From contig NZ_MIJZ01000013.1 in the NCBI RefSeq assembly GCF_001730285.1, positions 434,001 through 498,000 of the forward strand: DNA of 64,000 nucleotides, read 5' to 3'. The notes below the pieces were generated by a model that was not told the origin of the DNA, made no database searches, and was given only the letters and a program-made list of their open reading frames with translations. Of the stretch, positions 8,283 through 16,916 are shown piece by piece (position 1 is the first letter of the stretch; each line of letters opens with the position of its first letter). Made by a program: the position numbers and the translations under genes. This DNA is from Enterococcus ureasiticus (GTDB lineage: Bacteria; Bacillota; Bacilli; Lactobacillales; Enterococcaceae).

Positions 8283-8732
8283 CTATCGTATATTATCATC
8301 GATCAACGTAACGAGATTTTCTTTAAATTTTTCACGATCCGCTTGTGTAAAAGCCTTTGGACCTTTCGTACGGCCACCGCTTTTTCGAACCTTCGCACTA
8401 AAATAACGTTGTTCCAGCAACCCGTCCATATTTTCTCCAGTATATTCATAACCTAATTGATGCAAAACTCGAACGCCTTTAGGCAGAACCAATGAAGCTA
8501 ACCCGTAATCTTGTGTCACTAGAACATCATCTGTTTTAATCAACTGAACAATCTTATAATCTGCTGCATCAGCCCCTTTATCTACGTAGACAAAAGAAAC
8601 ATTTTTAGGATATTCTTTCAATGAATAATGATCGATGCTCGTCACAATCACAACTTCGATCGAATAAGCTAGTGCAACCTCAATTGCCGTATCTTTTACT
8701 GGTGAACCATCACCGTCAATAAAAATTCTCAT
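8283..8732 (-). CDS. DUF188 (YaiI/YqxD family) protein
   Basis: This 149-residue protein starts MRIFIDGDGSPVKD and contains VTQDYGLA and YTGENMDGLL, hallmarks of the conserved YaiI/YqxD/UPF0178 family. The Asp-rich N-terminus and TQDYGLA block suggest a PIN-like nuclease fold, but to my knowledge no activity is established. The ATG at 8730-8732 has AAAGGTG seven bases upstream. An in-frame TTG 15 bases earlier lies across that site and was rejected. It follows the GyrB-like gene after 29 bases, so the two are probably one operon. Confidence 0.9.
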   Translation of the reverse strand: MRIFIDGDGSPVKDTAIEVALAYSIEVVIVTSIDHYSLKEYPKNVSFVYVDKGADAADYKIVQLIKTDDVLVTQDYGLASLVLPKGVRVLHQLGYEYTGENMDGLLEQRYFSAKVRKSGGRTKGPKAFTQADREKFKENLVTLIDDNIR

Positions 8733-8761
8733 AAGTGCACCTTTCAATAATGATCAATCTT

Positions 8762-9772
8762 TTAATTTAAGTACCAAGCCGGATGCCGTTTTAAAAAGGT
8801 AGAAACTTCAGTAAAAACGGCTTCCTTCACAATTTTATATAGCTCAGGATTTCTAATTTTCTTTTTGATTGCCCCAGTATATCTAGGACGTTTGACTCTG
8901 ATGGAAAGCACAACATCAAAGCGTTCTGGAAAATTATCGATCGTTAAATACTTCAAACGGTTCGTTTCTTCAAGAAACTGATTAATTGCATCCACCGTTC
9001 CTTGAATAAATCCATCAAGATGTGTCCCGCCATCAGAAGGTAGGTGTCCGTTGACAAAACTATCTTTGATACTGGTGGAGCCGTTTTTTGAGATAACTGC
9101 TTGAATCGAGACACCTTCACTTATAGTATTGATGATCAAAGGCTGGCCACTCCTCGTGATACTGTCGTCTTTTTGAAAAATATATTCGACAAGTCCTTGT
9201 TCATAATGAAAATAATTTTTCTGTTTTTTTCCGTCGGTCAATGAAATGGTCAATCCGCTATTCAACATTGCCAACGCTTGACAACGGTTGAATAAAATAA
9301 AATAAGATAAAGGCTTATCGCCAAATAATAGCGCATCAGGTGTAAAAGCAAGTTCGATCCTTTGTCCTTCATCTTCTGACGGAATCAACGCTTTTTTGTT
9401 TAACTGTCCATTTTGATAAATTTGAATCGTCCGCTTGCCTAATTTTTCTATCCCAAAACCTAATTGCTCCGACAATGCGTTGACTACAGATAGAAAAAGA
9501 TACGGCGGTGTATACTGTTCTTCTGGAATTTTATCTAAAAATAATCCTTTTTTACTGAAAAAAGAAAAAATAAATTGATTATCTGAAAGTTCGATCGAAA
9601 GCTCTGCCTGTTTTAAATCAACCGCTAATTGCAATAACTGATCAAGCACTTGCAAGACCATACTTTCCAAGCCAGTCGGACCAATCCCGCCAATGTACAT
9701 ACTTGGTCGTTTTCGAATACTATCTTTCAAAACATCATCATCTAGTGCTTTCCAAATATTTTCATTGGTCAT
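8762..9772 (-). CDS. Stand-alone degenerate GyrB/ParE ATPase-region protein
   Basis: The 336-residue protein aligns by eye with only the N-terminal ATPase plus transducer part of GyrB/ParE. RKRPSMYIGG (20-29) matches RKRPGMYIG, SVVNALS (95-101) matches the GHKL core, NGHLPSDGGTHLDGF (241-255) matches the THEGGTH region, and YTGAIKKKIRNPE (298-310) matches the transducer QTK loop with Lys303. The ATP/Mg residues appear lost: VDNxxDE reads LDQLLQL, and the DNGRGIP and GLHGVG motifs are missing. There is no TOPRIM domain. AGGAGG precedes the ATG at 9770-9772. I infer a pseudo-ATPase that may bind gyrase or topoisomerase IV; its function is unknown. Confidence 0.75.
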   Translation of the reverse strand: MTNENIWKALDDDVLKDSIRKRPSMYIGGIGPTGLESMVLQVLDQLLQLAVDLKQAELSIELSDNQFIFSFFSKKGLFLDKIPEEQYTPPYLFLSVVNALSEQLGFGIEKLGKRTIQIYQNGQLNKKALIPSEDEGQRIELAFTPDALLFGDKPLSYFILFNRCQALAMLNSGLTISLTDGKKQKNYFHYEQGLVEYIFQKDDSITRSGQPLIINTISEGVSIQAVISKNGSTSIKDSFVNGHLPSDGGTHLDGFIQGTVDAINQFLEETNRLKYLTIDNFPERFDVVLSIRVKRPRYTGAIKKKIRNPELYKIVKEAVFTEVSTFLKRHPAWYLN

Positions 9773-9913
9773 GTCGATCTCCTCCTGTAAACAGACTTTT
9801 CTATATAAAAATAACGTATAAAATAATAGCTCCGCTTCCTTAGCATACCAATTTATCTTCGCCACGTAAATGGTTTCGCTAAATTCCTTGCCTCTCTCCA
9901 TTATAATGAAAAA

Positions 9914-9966
9914 AAGACTAGAACGAAAGTAGTATAAACACATTTACACTATTTCATTCTAATCTT
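9914..9966 (-). terminator. Terminator at the end of the catabolic island
   Basis: A long stem (AAGATTAGAAYGAAA... against ...TTTCRTTCTAGTCTT) starts just after the kinase stop codon and is followed on the minus strand by TTTTTTTC. Confidence 0.85.
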
Positions 9967-9970
9967 CCCT

Positions 9971-10981
9971 TTAACGAATCAGATCAACTGTTGGTTGTTC
10001 CATGATATGTCGAACTTGTTTTCTTGTTGTTAGCGGCACATCACCTTGAATCGTATGAGCTAGAACACCATTGGCAGTAGCAAACTCGACTGTTTCCGAT
10101 AATGACCATGCTTCACTTACGCCAAGTAAAACACCTGCAGCATAACCATCTCCAGCACCAATCCGATCTAAGTTAATGATCTCTTTTGGTACTGCTTGTA
10201 CATAGTTTTCTGAATCAAATAGAAAACCCGTCAAATAATGTTTGCTTCCTTCACCTTGACGAATCGTTCCAGCAAAATGTTCAATCTGGTATTTCGTCAT
10301 AAATCGTTGAACTAATGCTTCAAATTGTTTCGAAGCATTCAACGTTTTATCAAGTTGCATTCCTAACAAATCAGTCAAATCCCGTTGACTGCCAAAAACC
10401 AAGTCACAATACGGTAACATTTTTTCGTATTGTTCCTTCATAAATGAAACTCCATGCTCTTCATTTAAACTTGGGCGAAAATTAAAGTCAAAACAAACTT
10501 TTTTTCCTAAAGAATGTGCCTTTTCTGCTAACATAAATGCAGACTCGCGCGTTTCTTCAGTCAAACTTAATGATATTCCGCAAATATGAACTAAATCAAC
10601 TTCAGCTAAAAATGCATCAAAATCATAACTAGAAGCCCCACTCACACCAAATGAACTATTTCGGCGATTTTGATAGGTTACCTGAGTCGGTCTTGGCCCA
10701 AATCCCATTTCTGCAAAATAAGAACCAATATGATCTCCAGATACGCCGATCCAGCGATCTTGAATACCTAATTGGCGAACACTTGCTTTAGCGGCTTCAC
10801 CTAAACGATTATCAGGAAGATTCGTCAGTAAGCTTGTTTGACAACCAAAATGAGCGAGATTACTTAAAATATTGACACCTGTTCCTGTAAAATCTAAACG
10901 TAATTCTTTGGTTTGTTCTAGCATTAGATATTCTGGTGGGGTCAAACGCATCATTATTTCACCAAAAGCTGCAATTTTCAT
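9971..10981 (-). CDS. kdgK: 2-keto-3-deoxygluconate kinase-like PfkB sugar kinase
   Basis: This PfkB-family kinase probably phosphorylates 2-keto-3-deoxygluconate to KDGP, the substrate of the adjacent aldolase. The protein (336 residues) begins with GEIMMRLTPPEY, has TGTGVNILSNLAHFG in the sugar site and the anion-hole/catalytic segment DRIGAGDGYAAG (272-283, base Asp278). The DRIGAGD form is common in KDG kinases. It is the last gene of the island. It is separated from dgaF by one repeat element (R7), and its AGGGA site lies six bases before ATG. The exact substrate is inferred from context. Confidence 0.85.
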   Translation of the reverse strand: MKIAAFGEIMMRLTPPEYLMLEQTKELRLDFTGTGVNILSNLAHFGCQTSLLTNLPDNRLGEAAKASVRQLGIQDRWIGVSGDHIGSYFAEMGFGPRPTQVTYQNRRNSSFGVSGASSYDFDAFLAEVDLVHICGISLSLTEETRESAFMLAEKAHSLGKKVCFDFNFRPSLNEEHGVSFMKEQYEKMLPYCDLVFGSQRDLTDLLGMQLDKTLNASKQFEALVQRFMTKYQIEHFAGTIRQGEGSKHYLTGFLFDSENYVQAVPKEIINLDRIGAGDGYAAGVLLGVSEAWSLSETVEFATANGVLAHTIQGDVPLTTRKQVRHIMEQPTVDLIR

Positions 10982-10998
10982 TCTGATCCCTGCCTATT

Positions 10999-11113
10999 TC
11001 TAGCTTCACGAGCTAACTCTTCGGAAAAAAGATAAAATCTGATAGTGGCGAAAAGCACCACCTTCATATTTTCCTGTTTTTCTGTCAGAGTTGGACGAGC
11101 TCGCTCAGCTTTT
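10999..11113 (-). repeat. Dispersed foldable repeat, copy R7, inside an operon
   Basis: It reads TCTAGCTTCACGAGCTAACTC at its plus-strand start and ends GAGCTCGCTCAGCTTTT. The core pairs AGTGGCG with the CACC side across GAAAAGCA. It fills almost the whole gap between dgaF and the kinase gene, so it is transcribed within the operon. Confidence 0.85.
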
Positions 11114-11114
11114 A

Positions 11115-11855
11115 TTATTTCAAGCTGTTTTTCATCATACCTAGTAATGTTTTCACATCTTCTGATCGTGTATCGCCTGTTGCTGAATCGATGATGGAGC
11201 TGTACACGTGAGGAATAATCTTCTTCACTCCTGCATCCACTGCGATCTGTACGATTTCTTCAAAGTTTTCTAAATCGATTCCGCCTGTTGGTTCTAAATA
11301 GAAATCGTATTTGGCACAAGCTTCTGCGACTGCTTTGTATTCTTCGATGTGTGCTAAGCCTTTCATTGGGAAGAACTTGATCGAGCTGCCGCCCATATCT
11401 TGTAATAAACGGATGGCTGTTTCGATCGTTACTTCTCCTAATGGAGCTTGTGAGCTTAATGGACCTGTTGCGATATTCACGATACCGACTTTGCCTGTTG
11501 GTGAGACTAAACCGTTCACGATCGTTTCGTTTTGCCCTAGTAACGCGCGTGATGTACCCACACCTGTGAAAACTTGGTTGACATGTTGAGGTTGTAAGTC
11601 TTTTGAAATTCTTGAAACCATTTGGCTTTGGTTAGGATCACCTGCGCCTAAACCTACTGATAAAGCGTTGTTGGTAGCTGCTGAATATTTTTTCATATCT
11701 TCGACTGCCGCTTCGTCTGTTGGGTAGTTTTTAGATAATACACCTAAAACAATATGGCCTTCAGCGGCTTCATAACAGTCTTTCGCATTTTCTACTGAGT
11801 TAGCTAAGACGTTTAGGCAAATACGGTTTTCTAGATAGTTTGGTGTTAAAGTCAT
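11115..11855 (-). CDS. dgaF: KDGP aldolase (DgaF family)
   Basis: This enzyme should cleave 2-keto-3-deoxy-6-phosphogluconate to pyruvate and glyceraldehyde-3-phosphate. The 246-residue protein has a TIM-barrel aldolase pattern. SSIKFFPMKG supplies the Schiff-base Lys160, and LEPTGGIDL (187-195) is the phosphate-binding turn, as in KDPG aldolases. It matches the DgaF family known from Salmonella D-glucosaminate use. I also recall this gene as part of a cassette conserved between E. faecalis and Aeromonas. It lies 14 bases after dgaE, so they are clearly co-transcribed. Confidence 0.9.
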   Translation of the reverse strand: MTLTPNYLENRICLNVLANSVENAKDCYEAAEGHIVLGVLSKNYPTDEAAVEDMKKYSAATNNALSVGLGAGDPNQSQMVSRISKDLQPQHVNQVFTGVGTSRALLGQNETIVNGLVSPTGKVGIVNIATGPLSSQAPLGEVTIETAIRLLQDMGGSSIKFFPMKGLAHIEEYKAVAEACAKYDFYLEPTGGIDLENFEEIVQIAVDAGVKKIIPHVYSSIIDSATGDTRSEDVKTLLGMMKNSLK

Positions 11856-11869
11856 GATTTTTCTCTCCC

Positions 11870-12964
11870 TTAGTTCATAATTTCTTGTAATCTTTTAGTA
11901 ATCTTGTTCATTTCATCTTCATTGACTGAACGAATATCGAATTCGATGATCCCGTTATTGGCTTGGTATTCTCGAGTGTAGATTGCTGGACTTTCAGCCC
12001 TTAGTTCTTTGATGACTTCTTTGGCAGATTTTGTGCCGTTTACTTTGATACTGGCACGATAAATATCTCTACCTGCGCCATCTTGAACAATTTTGGCTTC
12101 GATGTTTTCAATTTGGTTCAATCCTTCAATAAATGGTGTTAAGCGAGCTTGCATTGACGTGCCGGATTCACTGCCGTTTTTTACATAATCTTCAACTGCT
12201 TGGGTGAATCCTAGAATGTTGTCTTTACCGATTTTCATTGCACGTCCGATCCCTTTACCTTGGAGGCGAATCCATTCGATGTATTCTTTTTTACCAATTA
12301 CAAGTCCTGCGCTTGGCCCTTCTATAGCTTTTGCTCCGCTATAAATTACTAGATCTGCGCCCGCTTCGATGTACTTGAATAAATCTTCTTCCGCTGCCGC
12401 ATCCACGATCAATGGTAGATTGTGTTTTTGTGCGATCATTGCGGCTTCTTCCACACTTAACATACTTTTCTGAACGGTGTGATGACTTTTAATATAAAGA
12501 ATAGCAGCTGTTTGATCCGTAATCATCATTTCAATGTGTTCTGGTGTACACATATTAGCATAACCAGCTTCAACAACTTGTCCTCCGCCTTGCTCCACCA
12601 TCACTTCAACAGGTGTGCCATAATCTACATTATGCCCTTTTGGCAGGACGATTTCACGTTTCGTGATTTTATCTGTATATGGATGATAGGCATGATAAAC
12701 TGAGCCTTCACCGATTAGAGCTGCGACACTTTGCGCGATCCCAGCTGATGCAGAAGACACAACTTGAGCATCTTCGACCTTCAATAATTTACCTAAATAA
12801 GCACCAGTTTGAATACTTAGTTCGCTCATTTCAAAGAAATGTTCCCCACCAAATTTTTGAGCGGCTAAGACATTTTCTGAGACTTTTGATACGCCTAAAA
12901 TCGTCATTCTACCTGAGGCATTGATGACTTCTTTTAGATTGAATTTTTGGTAACTAATTGTCAT
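11870..12964 (-). CDS. dgaE: PLP-dependent ammonia-lyase (DgaE family)
   Basis: DgaE-type enzymes convert D-glucosaminate-6-phosphate to 2-keto-3-deoxygluconate-6-phosphate and ammonia. The 364-residue protein is a SelA-related fold-type I PLP enzyme, with Asp188 in LIVDAAAEED and the probable PLP Lys212 in IYSGAKAIEGPSAG. GGAGG lies eight bases before the ATG at 12962-12964; an in-frame TTG overlapping that site was rejected. The gene overlaps the amidohydrolase end by 11 bases, suggesting translational coupling. Substrate assignment rests on family and on the adjacent aldolase. Confidence 0.88.
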   Translation of the reverse strand: MTISYQKFNLKEVINASGRMTILGVSKVSENVLAAQKFGGEHFFEMSELSIQTGAYLGKLLKVEDAQVVSSASAGIAQSVAALIGEGSVYHAYHPYTDKITKREIVLPKGHNVDYGTPVEVMVEQGGGQVVEAGYANMCTPEHIEMMITDQTAAILYIKSHHTVQKSMLSVEEAAMIAQKHNLPLIVDAAAEEDLFKYIEAGADLVIYSGAKAIEGPSAGLVIGKKEYIEWIRLQGKGIGRAMKIGKDNILGFTQAVEDYVKNGSESGTSMQARLTPFIEGLNQIENIEAKIVQDGAGRDIYRASIKVNGTKSAKEVIKELRAESPAIYTREYQANNGIIEFDIRSVNEDEMNKITKRLQEIMN

Positions 12965-14063
12965 AAACTGTTCCTCCAATAATGGTTTTTACAGGTTTGA
13001 TCAATTCTTTTGCTTCTCTAGTGAACCCATTTGAATCAGTCAATGTTTTCTGAACTGCTTCAATCGTAAAGATCGTGATATCACCATCATATCCTTCTTT
13101 TAGATGTCCTTTTGTGTCAAAATTGAAATTTTCAGCTGGAGTAGCTGTAACTTTCTCAATAATCTCAGGCCATTCATAGCCTACGACGCGAAGTTTCTCC
13201 ATAGTAGTCGCTAAATCATGGACCGGCCCATTTTCACGGTTACGGATATAAATATCTGTACTGATCGAAGTTGCTTTCATCCCTTCATTTAAGGCAGTTT
13301 CTGCAACATGAAAATTAAAACTATCTGTCCCATGACCGATATCAAACACAATTCCTTTATCATAGGCTGTCCAGACAAAGTCTTTGATTTGATCTGTTTC
13401 TTTATTTAAGATTCCGTTAGGTTTGCCATTGAAACAATGAGTTAAGACATCCCCTTTTGACATATGTGCTAAAATTTCATCTAGTTCAGGCGGTGCAGAA
13501 CCAATATGCACCATCAACGGTAAATTGTTGTTTTCTTTTTGAATCTTCTTAGCCATTTCTAAAGGTGTGATACCATTGTCTCCGATCACTGTTTTGCTCA
13601 TACGAGCTTTGATTCCGACAACAAAATCAGGTAATTCAGCCAAGGCCTTATGAACTAGTTCTTCTTTGACTTTACTTAAATCAGCCAACTCATCTTGTTC
13701 AACAATACCCCATTTTGAAATATTCACTAAAGCATAGACATTGGTTTTCGCTTGTTTGGCTAAATCATAAAATTCATGGATATTTTCTGCACCCGTAGTG
13801 CCAGCATCGATTACTGTTGTTACGCCTTTTTTGACACCAATTTCGTCTGGAAAATCGTAGTATAAAGTCATCTTTTCAAAACAGTGAACATGATCGTCGA
13901 TCCATCCAGCTGATACATAAGTGCCTATCTCTAACTCGATCAGCTCTTTGCTGTCTGCTTCGATTTTATCTGCAACTTTGGCAATTTTCCCAGCGTCGAT
14001 CGCTATTTCTATTGGTTTTCCTTCAATGGTTTGCCCATTTTTTATGATCAAGTCGTAACTCAT
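12954..14063 (-). CDS. COG3964-type amidohydrolase/deacetylase
   Basis: The 369-residue metal hydrolase has the amidohydrolase-superfamily binuclear site: His58 and His60 in DDHVH, probable carboxylated Lys152 in VGIKARMS, His186 in MVHIG, His209 in LTHC and Asp270 in ISTD. Relatives are often misnamed dihydroorotase or adenine deaminase; some hydrolyse acyl esters or amides. Placed directly before dgaE (11-base overlap), it could remove an N-acyl group from an amino-sugar acid before deamination. That role is inference. The stop-start spacing to the MupG-like gene is seven bases. Confidence 0.85.
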   Translation of the reverse strand: MSYDLIIKNGQTIEGKPIEIAIDAGKIAKVADKIEADSKELIELEIGTYVSAGWIDDHVHCFEKMTLYYDFPDEIGVKKGVTTVIDAGTTGAENIHEFYDLAKQAKTNVYALVNISKWGIVEQDELADLSKVKEELVHKALAELPDFVVGIKARMSKTVIGDNGITPLEMAKKIQKENNNLPLMVHIGSAPPELDEILAHMSKGDVLTHCFNGKPNGILNKETDQIKDFVWTAYDKGIVFDIGHGTDSFNFHVAETALNEGMKATSISTDIYIRNRENGPVHDLATTMEKLRVVGYEWPEIIEKVTATPAENFNFDTKGHLKEGYDGDITIFTIEAVQKTLTDSNGFTREAKELIKPVKTIIGGTVYDN

Positions 14064-14070
14064 TTTATCC

Positions 14071-15159
14071 CTACTTTTCTTTAAATCTAAATTTTGTCCA
14101 GGGTTTTACAAAATCCAACAACAACAATTCTTTCTCTGTTATTTGCCCCACTTTATTTTTACGGTCATCTGAATGTGGCTGTAAAACAATTTGCAGCTCA
14201 TTTTTGTATTTCCCAAATGCATCATTACCAATCACAACATCACCAATTTCAAACGTTTGTGTATTGTCATGTGCCGGATTGGCATCGTTTTTGTATTTTT
14301 TACGAACTTCGGTTGAACGAACCACCTGGTCAGTGATATCGCCACGGCGGAAGTGCTGTTCGGTCAAAGTAATTTCTTTTTCAACCTTAGTTACATCCTT
14401 TGTAAATTCTACTACTAATTCTAATTGATAACGATTTAAGCTGCCAAGTAGCTCTAATTCCTCATCTGATGCATACGCATTTCCAATGATTACATCATCA
14501 ATCAATCCTGTTGCAAATAAATGTTTTGTTTGAATATCCACTGGCAAATGTCTATGCATTTCCAGTGTAGGTAAGCCATCGTTCACATCCCAAGGACCGA
14601 TCGTTCCCGCTTGAGAATTGATAAATGCCGCTGTACGAATTCCATGTCTTTTGAAACGAACACTACAACGCTCAAAGAAATCATAAGGCAGTGCTGTGCC
14701 TTCTTGCGGATAAAAGTTATGACACCCATAAAGAAACGGAACATTCGCTTCATAGGTCAAAATATTATCAAGATAGGCCACATCATTACTCATATTCAAC
14801 TCAATTGCTAAATCAAATGGATTAAACGTCAGCTTTGCCTCTTTATTTCCATCAAATCCAGCATCTAAACGAATCCCATCAGCACCAGTCTCATAAAAGA
14901 AGGTCAGGTCATCATACGAAATTTGCAACTCATCAAAAATATTCGGTGCAACATCTAAAATCGTTTCATAACCTAAATTTTTTGCGAACGCAATCAACGA
15001 TTTGAATTTTTCTTTTACAACTTCTTTGCCTTCCGTTACTTCCAACATACTCATAAAGATTCGTGAAAATCCACATTCACTGGCTTTTTTTAGATAAGCT
15101 TTATCTTTTTCTATATCACTATGATCTGGATAAACAGATACACCTAATGCTCTTTTCAT
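14071..15159 (-). CDS. DUF871/MupG-like phosphoglycosidase
   Basis: The 362-residue protein has the DUF871 layout: an N-terminal TIM barrel starting MKRALGVSVYPDHSDIEKDKAYL, with GADGIRLDAGF and CHNFYPQEGT, and a C-terminal domain from about residue 250. The characterised staphylococcal member MupG (GH170) hydrolyses MurNAc-6-phosphate-GlcNAc. A phospho-disaccharide hydrolase role fits the neighbouring PTS EIIC. No murQ etherase is present here, so a MurNAc substrate is not certain. It could instead release an amino-sugar acid for the following amidohydrolase. Confidence 0.82.
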   Translation of the reverse strand: MKRALGVSVYPDHSDIEKDKAYLKKASECGFSRIFMSMLEVTEGKEVVKEKFKSLIAFAKNLGYETILDVAPNIFDELQISYDDLTFFYETGADGIRLDAGFDGNKEAKLTFNPFDLAIELNMSNDVAYLDNILTYEANVPFLYGCHNFYPQEGTALPYDFFERCSVRFKRHGIRTAAFINSQAGTIGPWDVNDGLPTLEMHRHLPVDIQTKHLFATGLIDDVIIGNAYASDEELELLGSLNRYQLELVVEFTKDVTKVEKEITLTEQHFRRGDITDQVVRSTEVRKKYKNDANPAHDNTQTFEIGDVVIGNDAFGKYKNELQIVLQPHSDDRKNKVGQITEKELLLLDFVKPWTKFRFKEK

Positions 15160-15164
15160 TCCTT

Positions 15165-15416
15165 TTACCCTCGCTTTATATGGTCGAATTTATTTCTATA
15201 TTTCCAAGAGATAACTGAGCTACAGAAAATAGTGACGGTTCCTACTATAAATATAGGTTGTTTAACTAAAATTCCAATGACAATCGAAATAAAAATCAAC
15301 CCAATTGAAGCAATACATAAATGTAACAACCGTAAATCAGTATATTTTTCTGGCAACCAGTTTCTTTCAATCACTACTTGACTAAGAATAAAAAATACGA
15401 TGAACCAAATTAACAT
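15165..15416 (-). CDS. Small three-helix membrane protein, unknown
   Basis: About 83 residues starting MLIWFIVFFILSQVVIERNW contain three predicted hydrophobic helices joined by short charged loops, and a basic tail (KYRNKFDHIKRG). The start is uncertain: ATG at 15414-15416 is conservative, and TTG or GTG codons at 15426-15431 are in frame. It ends five bases before the MupG-like gene, so it belongs to the operon. I do not recognise a family. It may be an accessory of the adjacent EIIC. Confidence 0.55.
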   Translation of the reverse strand: MLIWFIVFFILSQVVIERNWLPEKYTDLRLLHLCIASIGLIFISIVIGILVKQPIFIVGTVTIFCSSVISWKYRNKFDHIKRG

Positions 15417-15432
15417 GACCTTAATCACCAAA

Positions 15433-15456
15433 GAGGGCAGTAACGTTACTACCCTC
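15433..15456 (-). terminator. Palindromic hairpin after the EIIC gene
   Basis: GAGGGYAGTAACGTTACTRCCCTC is an almost perfect palindrome 18 bases beyond the EIIC stop. On the minus strand only CTTT follows, so termination would be weak. On the plus strand a longer T-run follows, but no plus-strand gene precedes it. Confidence 0.4.
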
Positions 15457-15473
15457 CCTCTCTTTTTTCTTAC

Positions 15474-16793
15474 TTATGCTGCTGCTTTCGCTTTCTTTTC
15501 AGCCGCTAATTCTTCTGCTTCTTTGTCTAACTGTTGTTTTTCGTATACTTTGAAGAACGGGTAGTAGATCGCCAAAGTAATCGCGAAATTGACACAGACA
15601 AGAAGTGCCGCTGGAACACTCCAGTTTGTACTCATCCAAGCAGCGACCGGTGCAGGTATGGCAAACGGTAGACGTGCCGCCATCATCGGAATCACATTTG
15701 TAACAGTTAAGAAGTAAGAAAATGTTGTTGTGATCAATGGCGCCACGATAAACGGAATCCCCAAAATCGGATTCATTACGATCGGTGTACCAAAAATCAC
15801 AGGTTCATTAATATTGAATAATCCTGGCAAGAAGGACAAACGTCCTAAACTTTTCAAGTATGTTGATTTAGAAAACATCATTAAAACGACTAAAGCTAAG
15901 GTAGTACCCGCACCGCCGATCCAGATAAACCACTGTAAAAATTGTTCAGTGAAGATATTTGGCAAGTTATGAACAGATGCGCCTTCTTGAAAAGCAAGCG
16001 TATTTTCAGCAATTGACATATCCCAGAAAGGTCTGATAACAGGTCCCATAATTGCTGGCCCGTGAATCCCTAATACCCAGAAGAAACAAATCAAGAAGAC
16101 GGTAAGGAGCCCGCCAAACAAGCTGTTTCCTGCTAATGTATCTTTTAGTGGCATCAATAATGTACTCAAGAAACCATTTAAATCAAAACCAATAACATGA
16201 CGAATCACCCAAAATAGTAATAAAATCACAGCGCCTGGAATCAACGCGATAAAGGAATTAGATACTTCTGGTGGAACACCGTCTGGCATTTTAATTGTAA
16301 TATTCTTTTGGATAAAGAAACGATAAATTTCAACAGAAACAAGCGCTGTAACGATTGCACCAAACAACGAAGCAGAACCGATATTAGCCAAATTGATATA
16401 ACGTCCAGCTCCAATAACATCTTTGACATCTTCAAAAACCCGTGTTGGAGGCGCCGCTGTTACCAAAAAGGCCATAACAGCTAAGATCCCGCATGTTAAA
16501 GAGTCCAACTTATAACTCGTCGCCAAAGAAGAAGCAATCCCAAAGGTTGCATACAAAGCTAAAATCCCCATCGTATATCGTGATGGAATATCCAAAACTG
16601 CCTGATAAGGCTCAATAAACTTCATATAAGCATCGATCGGGATATTCTGAAATACTGTAAAAAAAGCACCCACGATCGTCAAGGGCATCGTTGCAATAAG
16701 TCCCTTTCTAATCGCCGTCATATGTCTTTGAGAGCCAAATTTATTGGCGATCGGCATCAATTTTACTTCCATCCACTGCACAAAACCATTCAT
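15474..16793 (-). CDS. PTS EIIC component, lactose/cellobiose family
   Basis: The 439-residue integral membrane permease has about ten hydrophobic segments and the family signatures GIHGPAIMGPVIRPFWD and FNINEPVIFGTPIVMNP. It should translocate and help phosphorylate a beta-glycoside-like sugar, but no EIIA or EIIB of this family is encoded in the window. Those must come from elsewhere, or the unusual SFCGS/DUF4312 proteins stand in. GGAGG lies nine bases before ATG. A promoter-like region with a cre-like site lies upstream, so this gene may begin a second transcript inside the island. Confidence 0.9.
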   Translation of the reverse strand: MNGFVQWMEVKLMPIANKFGSQRHMTAIRKGLIATMPLTIVGAFFTVFQNIPIDAYMKFIEPYQAVLDIPSRYTMGILALYATFGIASSLATSYKLDSLTCGILAVMAFLVTAAPPTRVFEDVKDVIGAGRYINLANIGSASLFGAIVTALVSVEIYRFFIQKNITIKMPDGVPPEVSNSFIALIPGAVILLLFWVIRHVIGFDLNGFLSTLLMPLKDTLAGNSLFGGLLTVFLICFFWVLGIHGPAIMGPVIRPFWDMSIAENTLAFQEGASVHNLPNIFTEQFLQWFIWIGGAGTTLALVVLMMFSKSTYLKSLGRLSFLPGLFNINEPVIFGTPIVMNPILGIPFIVAPLITTTFSYFLTVTNVIPMMAARLPFAIPAPVAAWMSTNWSVPAALLVCVNFAITLAIYYPFFKVYEKQQLDKEAEELAAEKKAKAAA

Positions 16794-16868
16794 TTCTTTT
16801 GTCCTCCGTTCAAAAAATTAGTATGAATAAAAAATCAAATTATTTCCCATTCATAATAACATGGTAAC

Positions 16869-16889
16869 ATTATAATGTAAACGGTTTTT
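16869..16889 (-). promoter_or_regulatory. -10 box and cre-like site before EIIC
   Basis: A minus-strand TATAAT (16869-16874) lies inside the palindrome ACATTATAATGT. It abuts TGTAAACGGTTTTT (16876-16889), which matches the CcpA cre consensus in its left and central part. No good -35 is spaced correctly, which suggests an activator-dependent promoter. AAGTGCAACTT at 16897-16907 repeats half of the palindrome beside the regulator gene. Confidence 0.45.
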
Positions 16890-16916
16890 AAAAGAAAAGT
16901 GCAACTTCAATCGACT

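Noticed and set aside
9773-9943. N-terminal extension of the GyrB-like protein
   Set aside because: AGGAGG directly before the ATG at 9772 and family alignment both favour the shorter form; the extension looks like translated leader.
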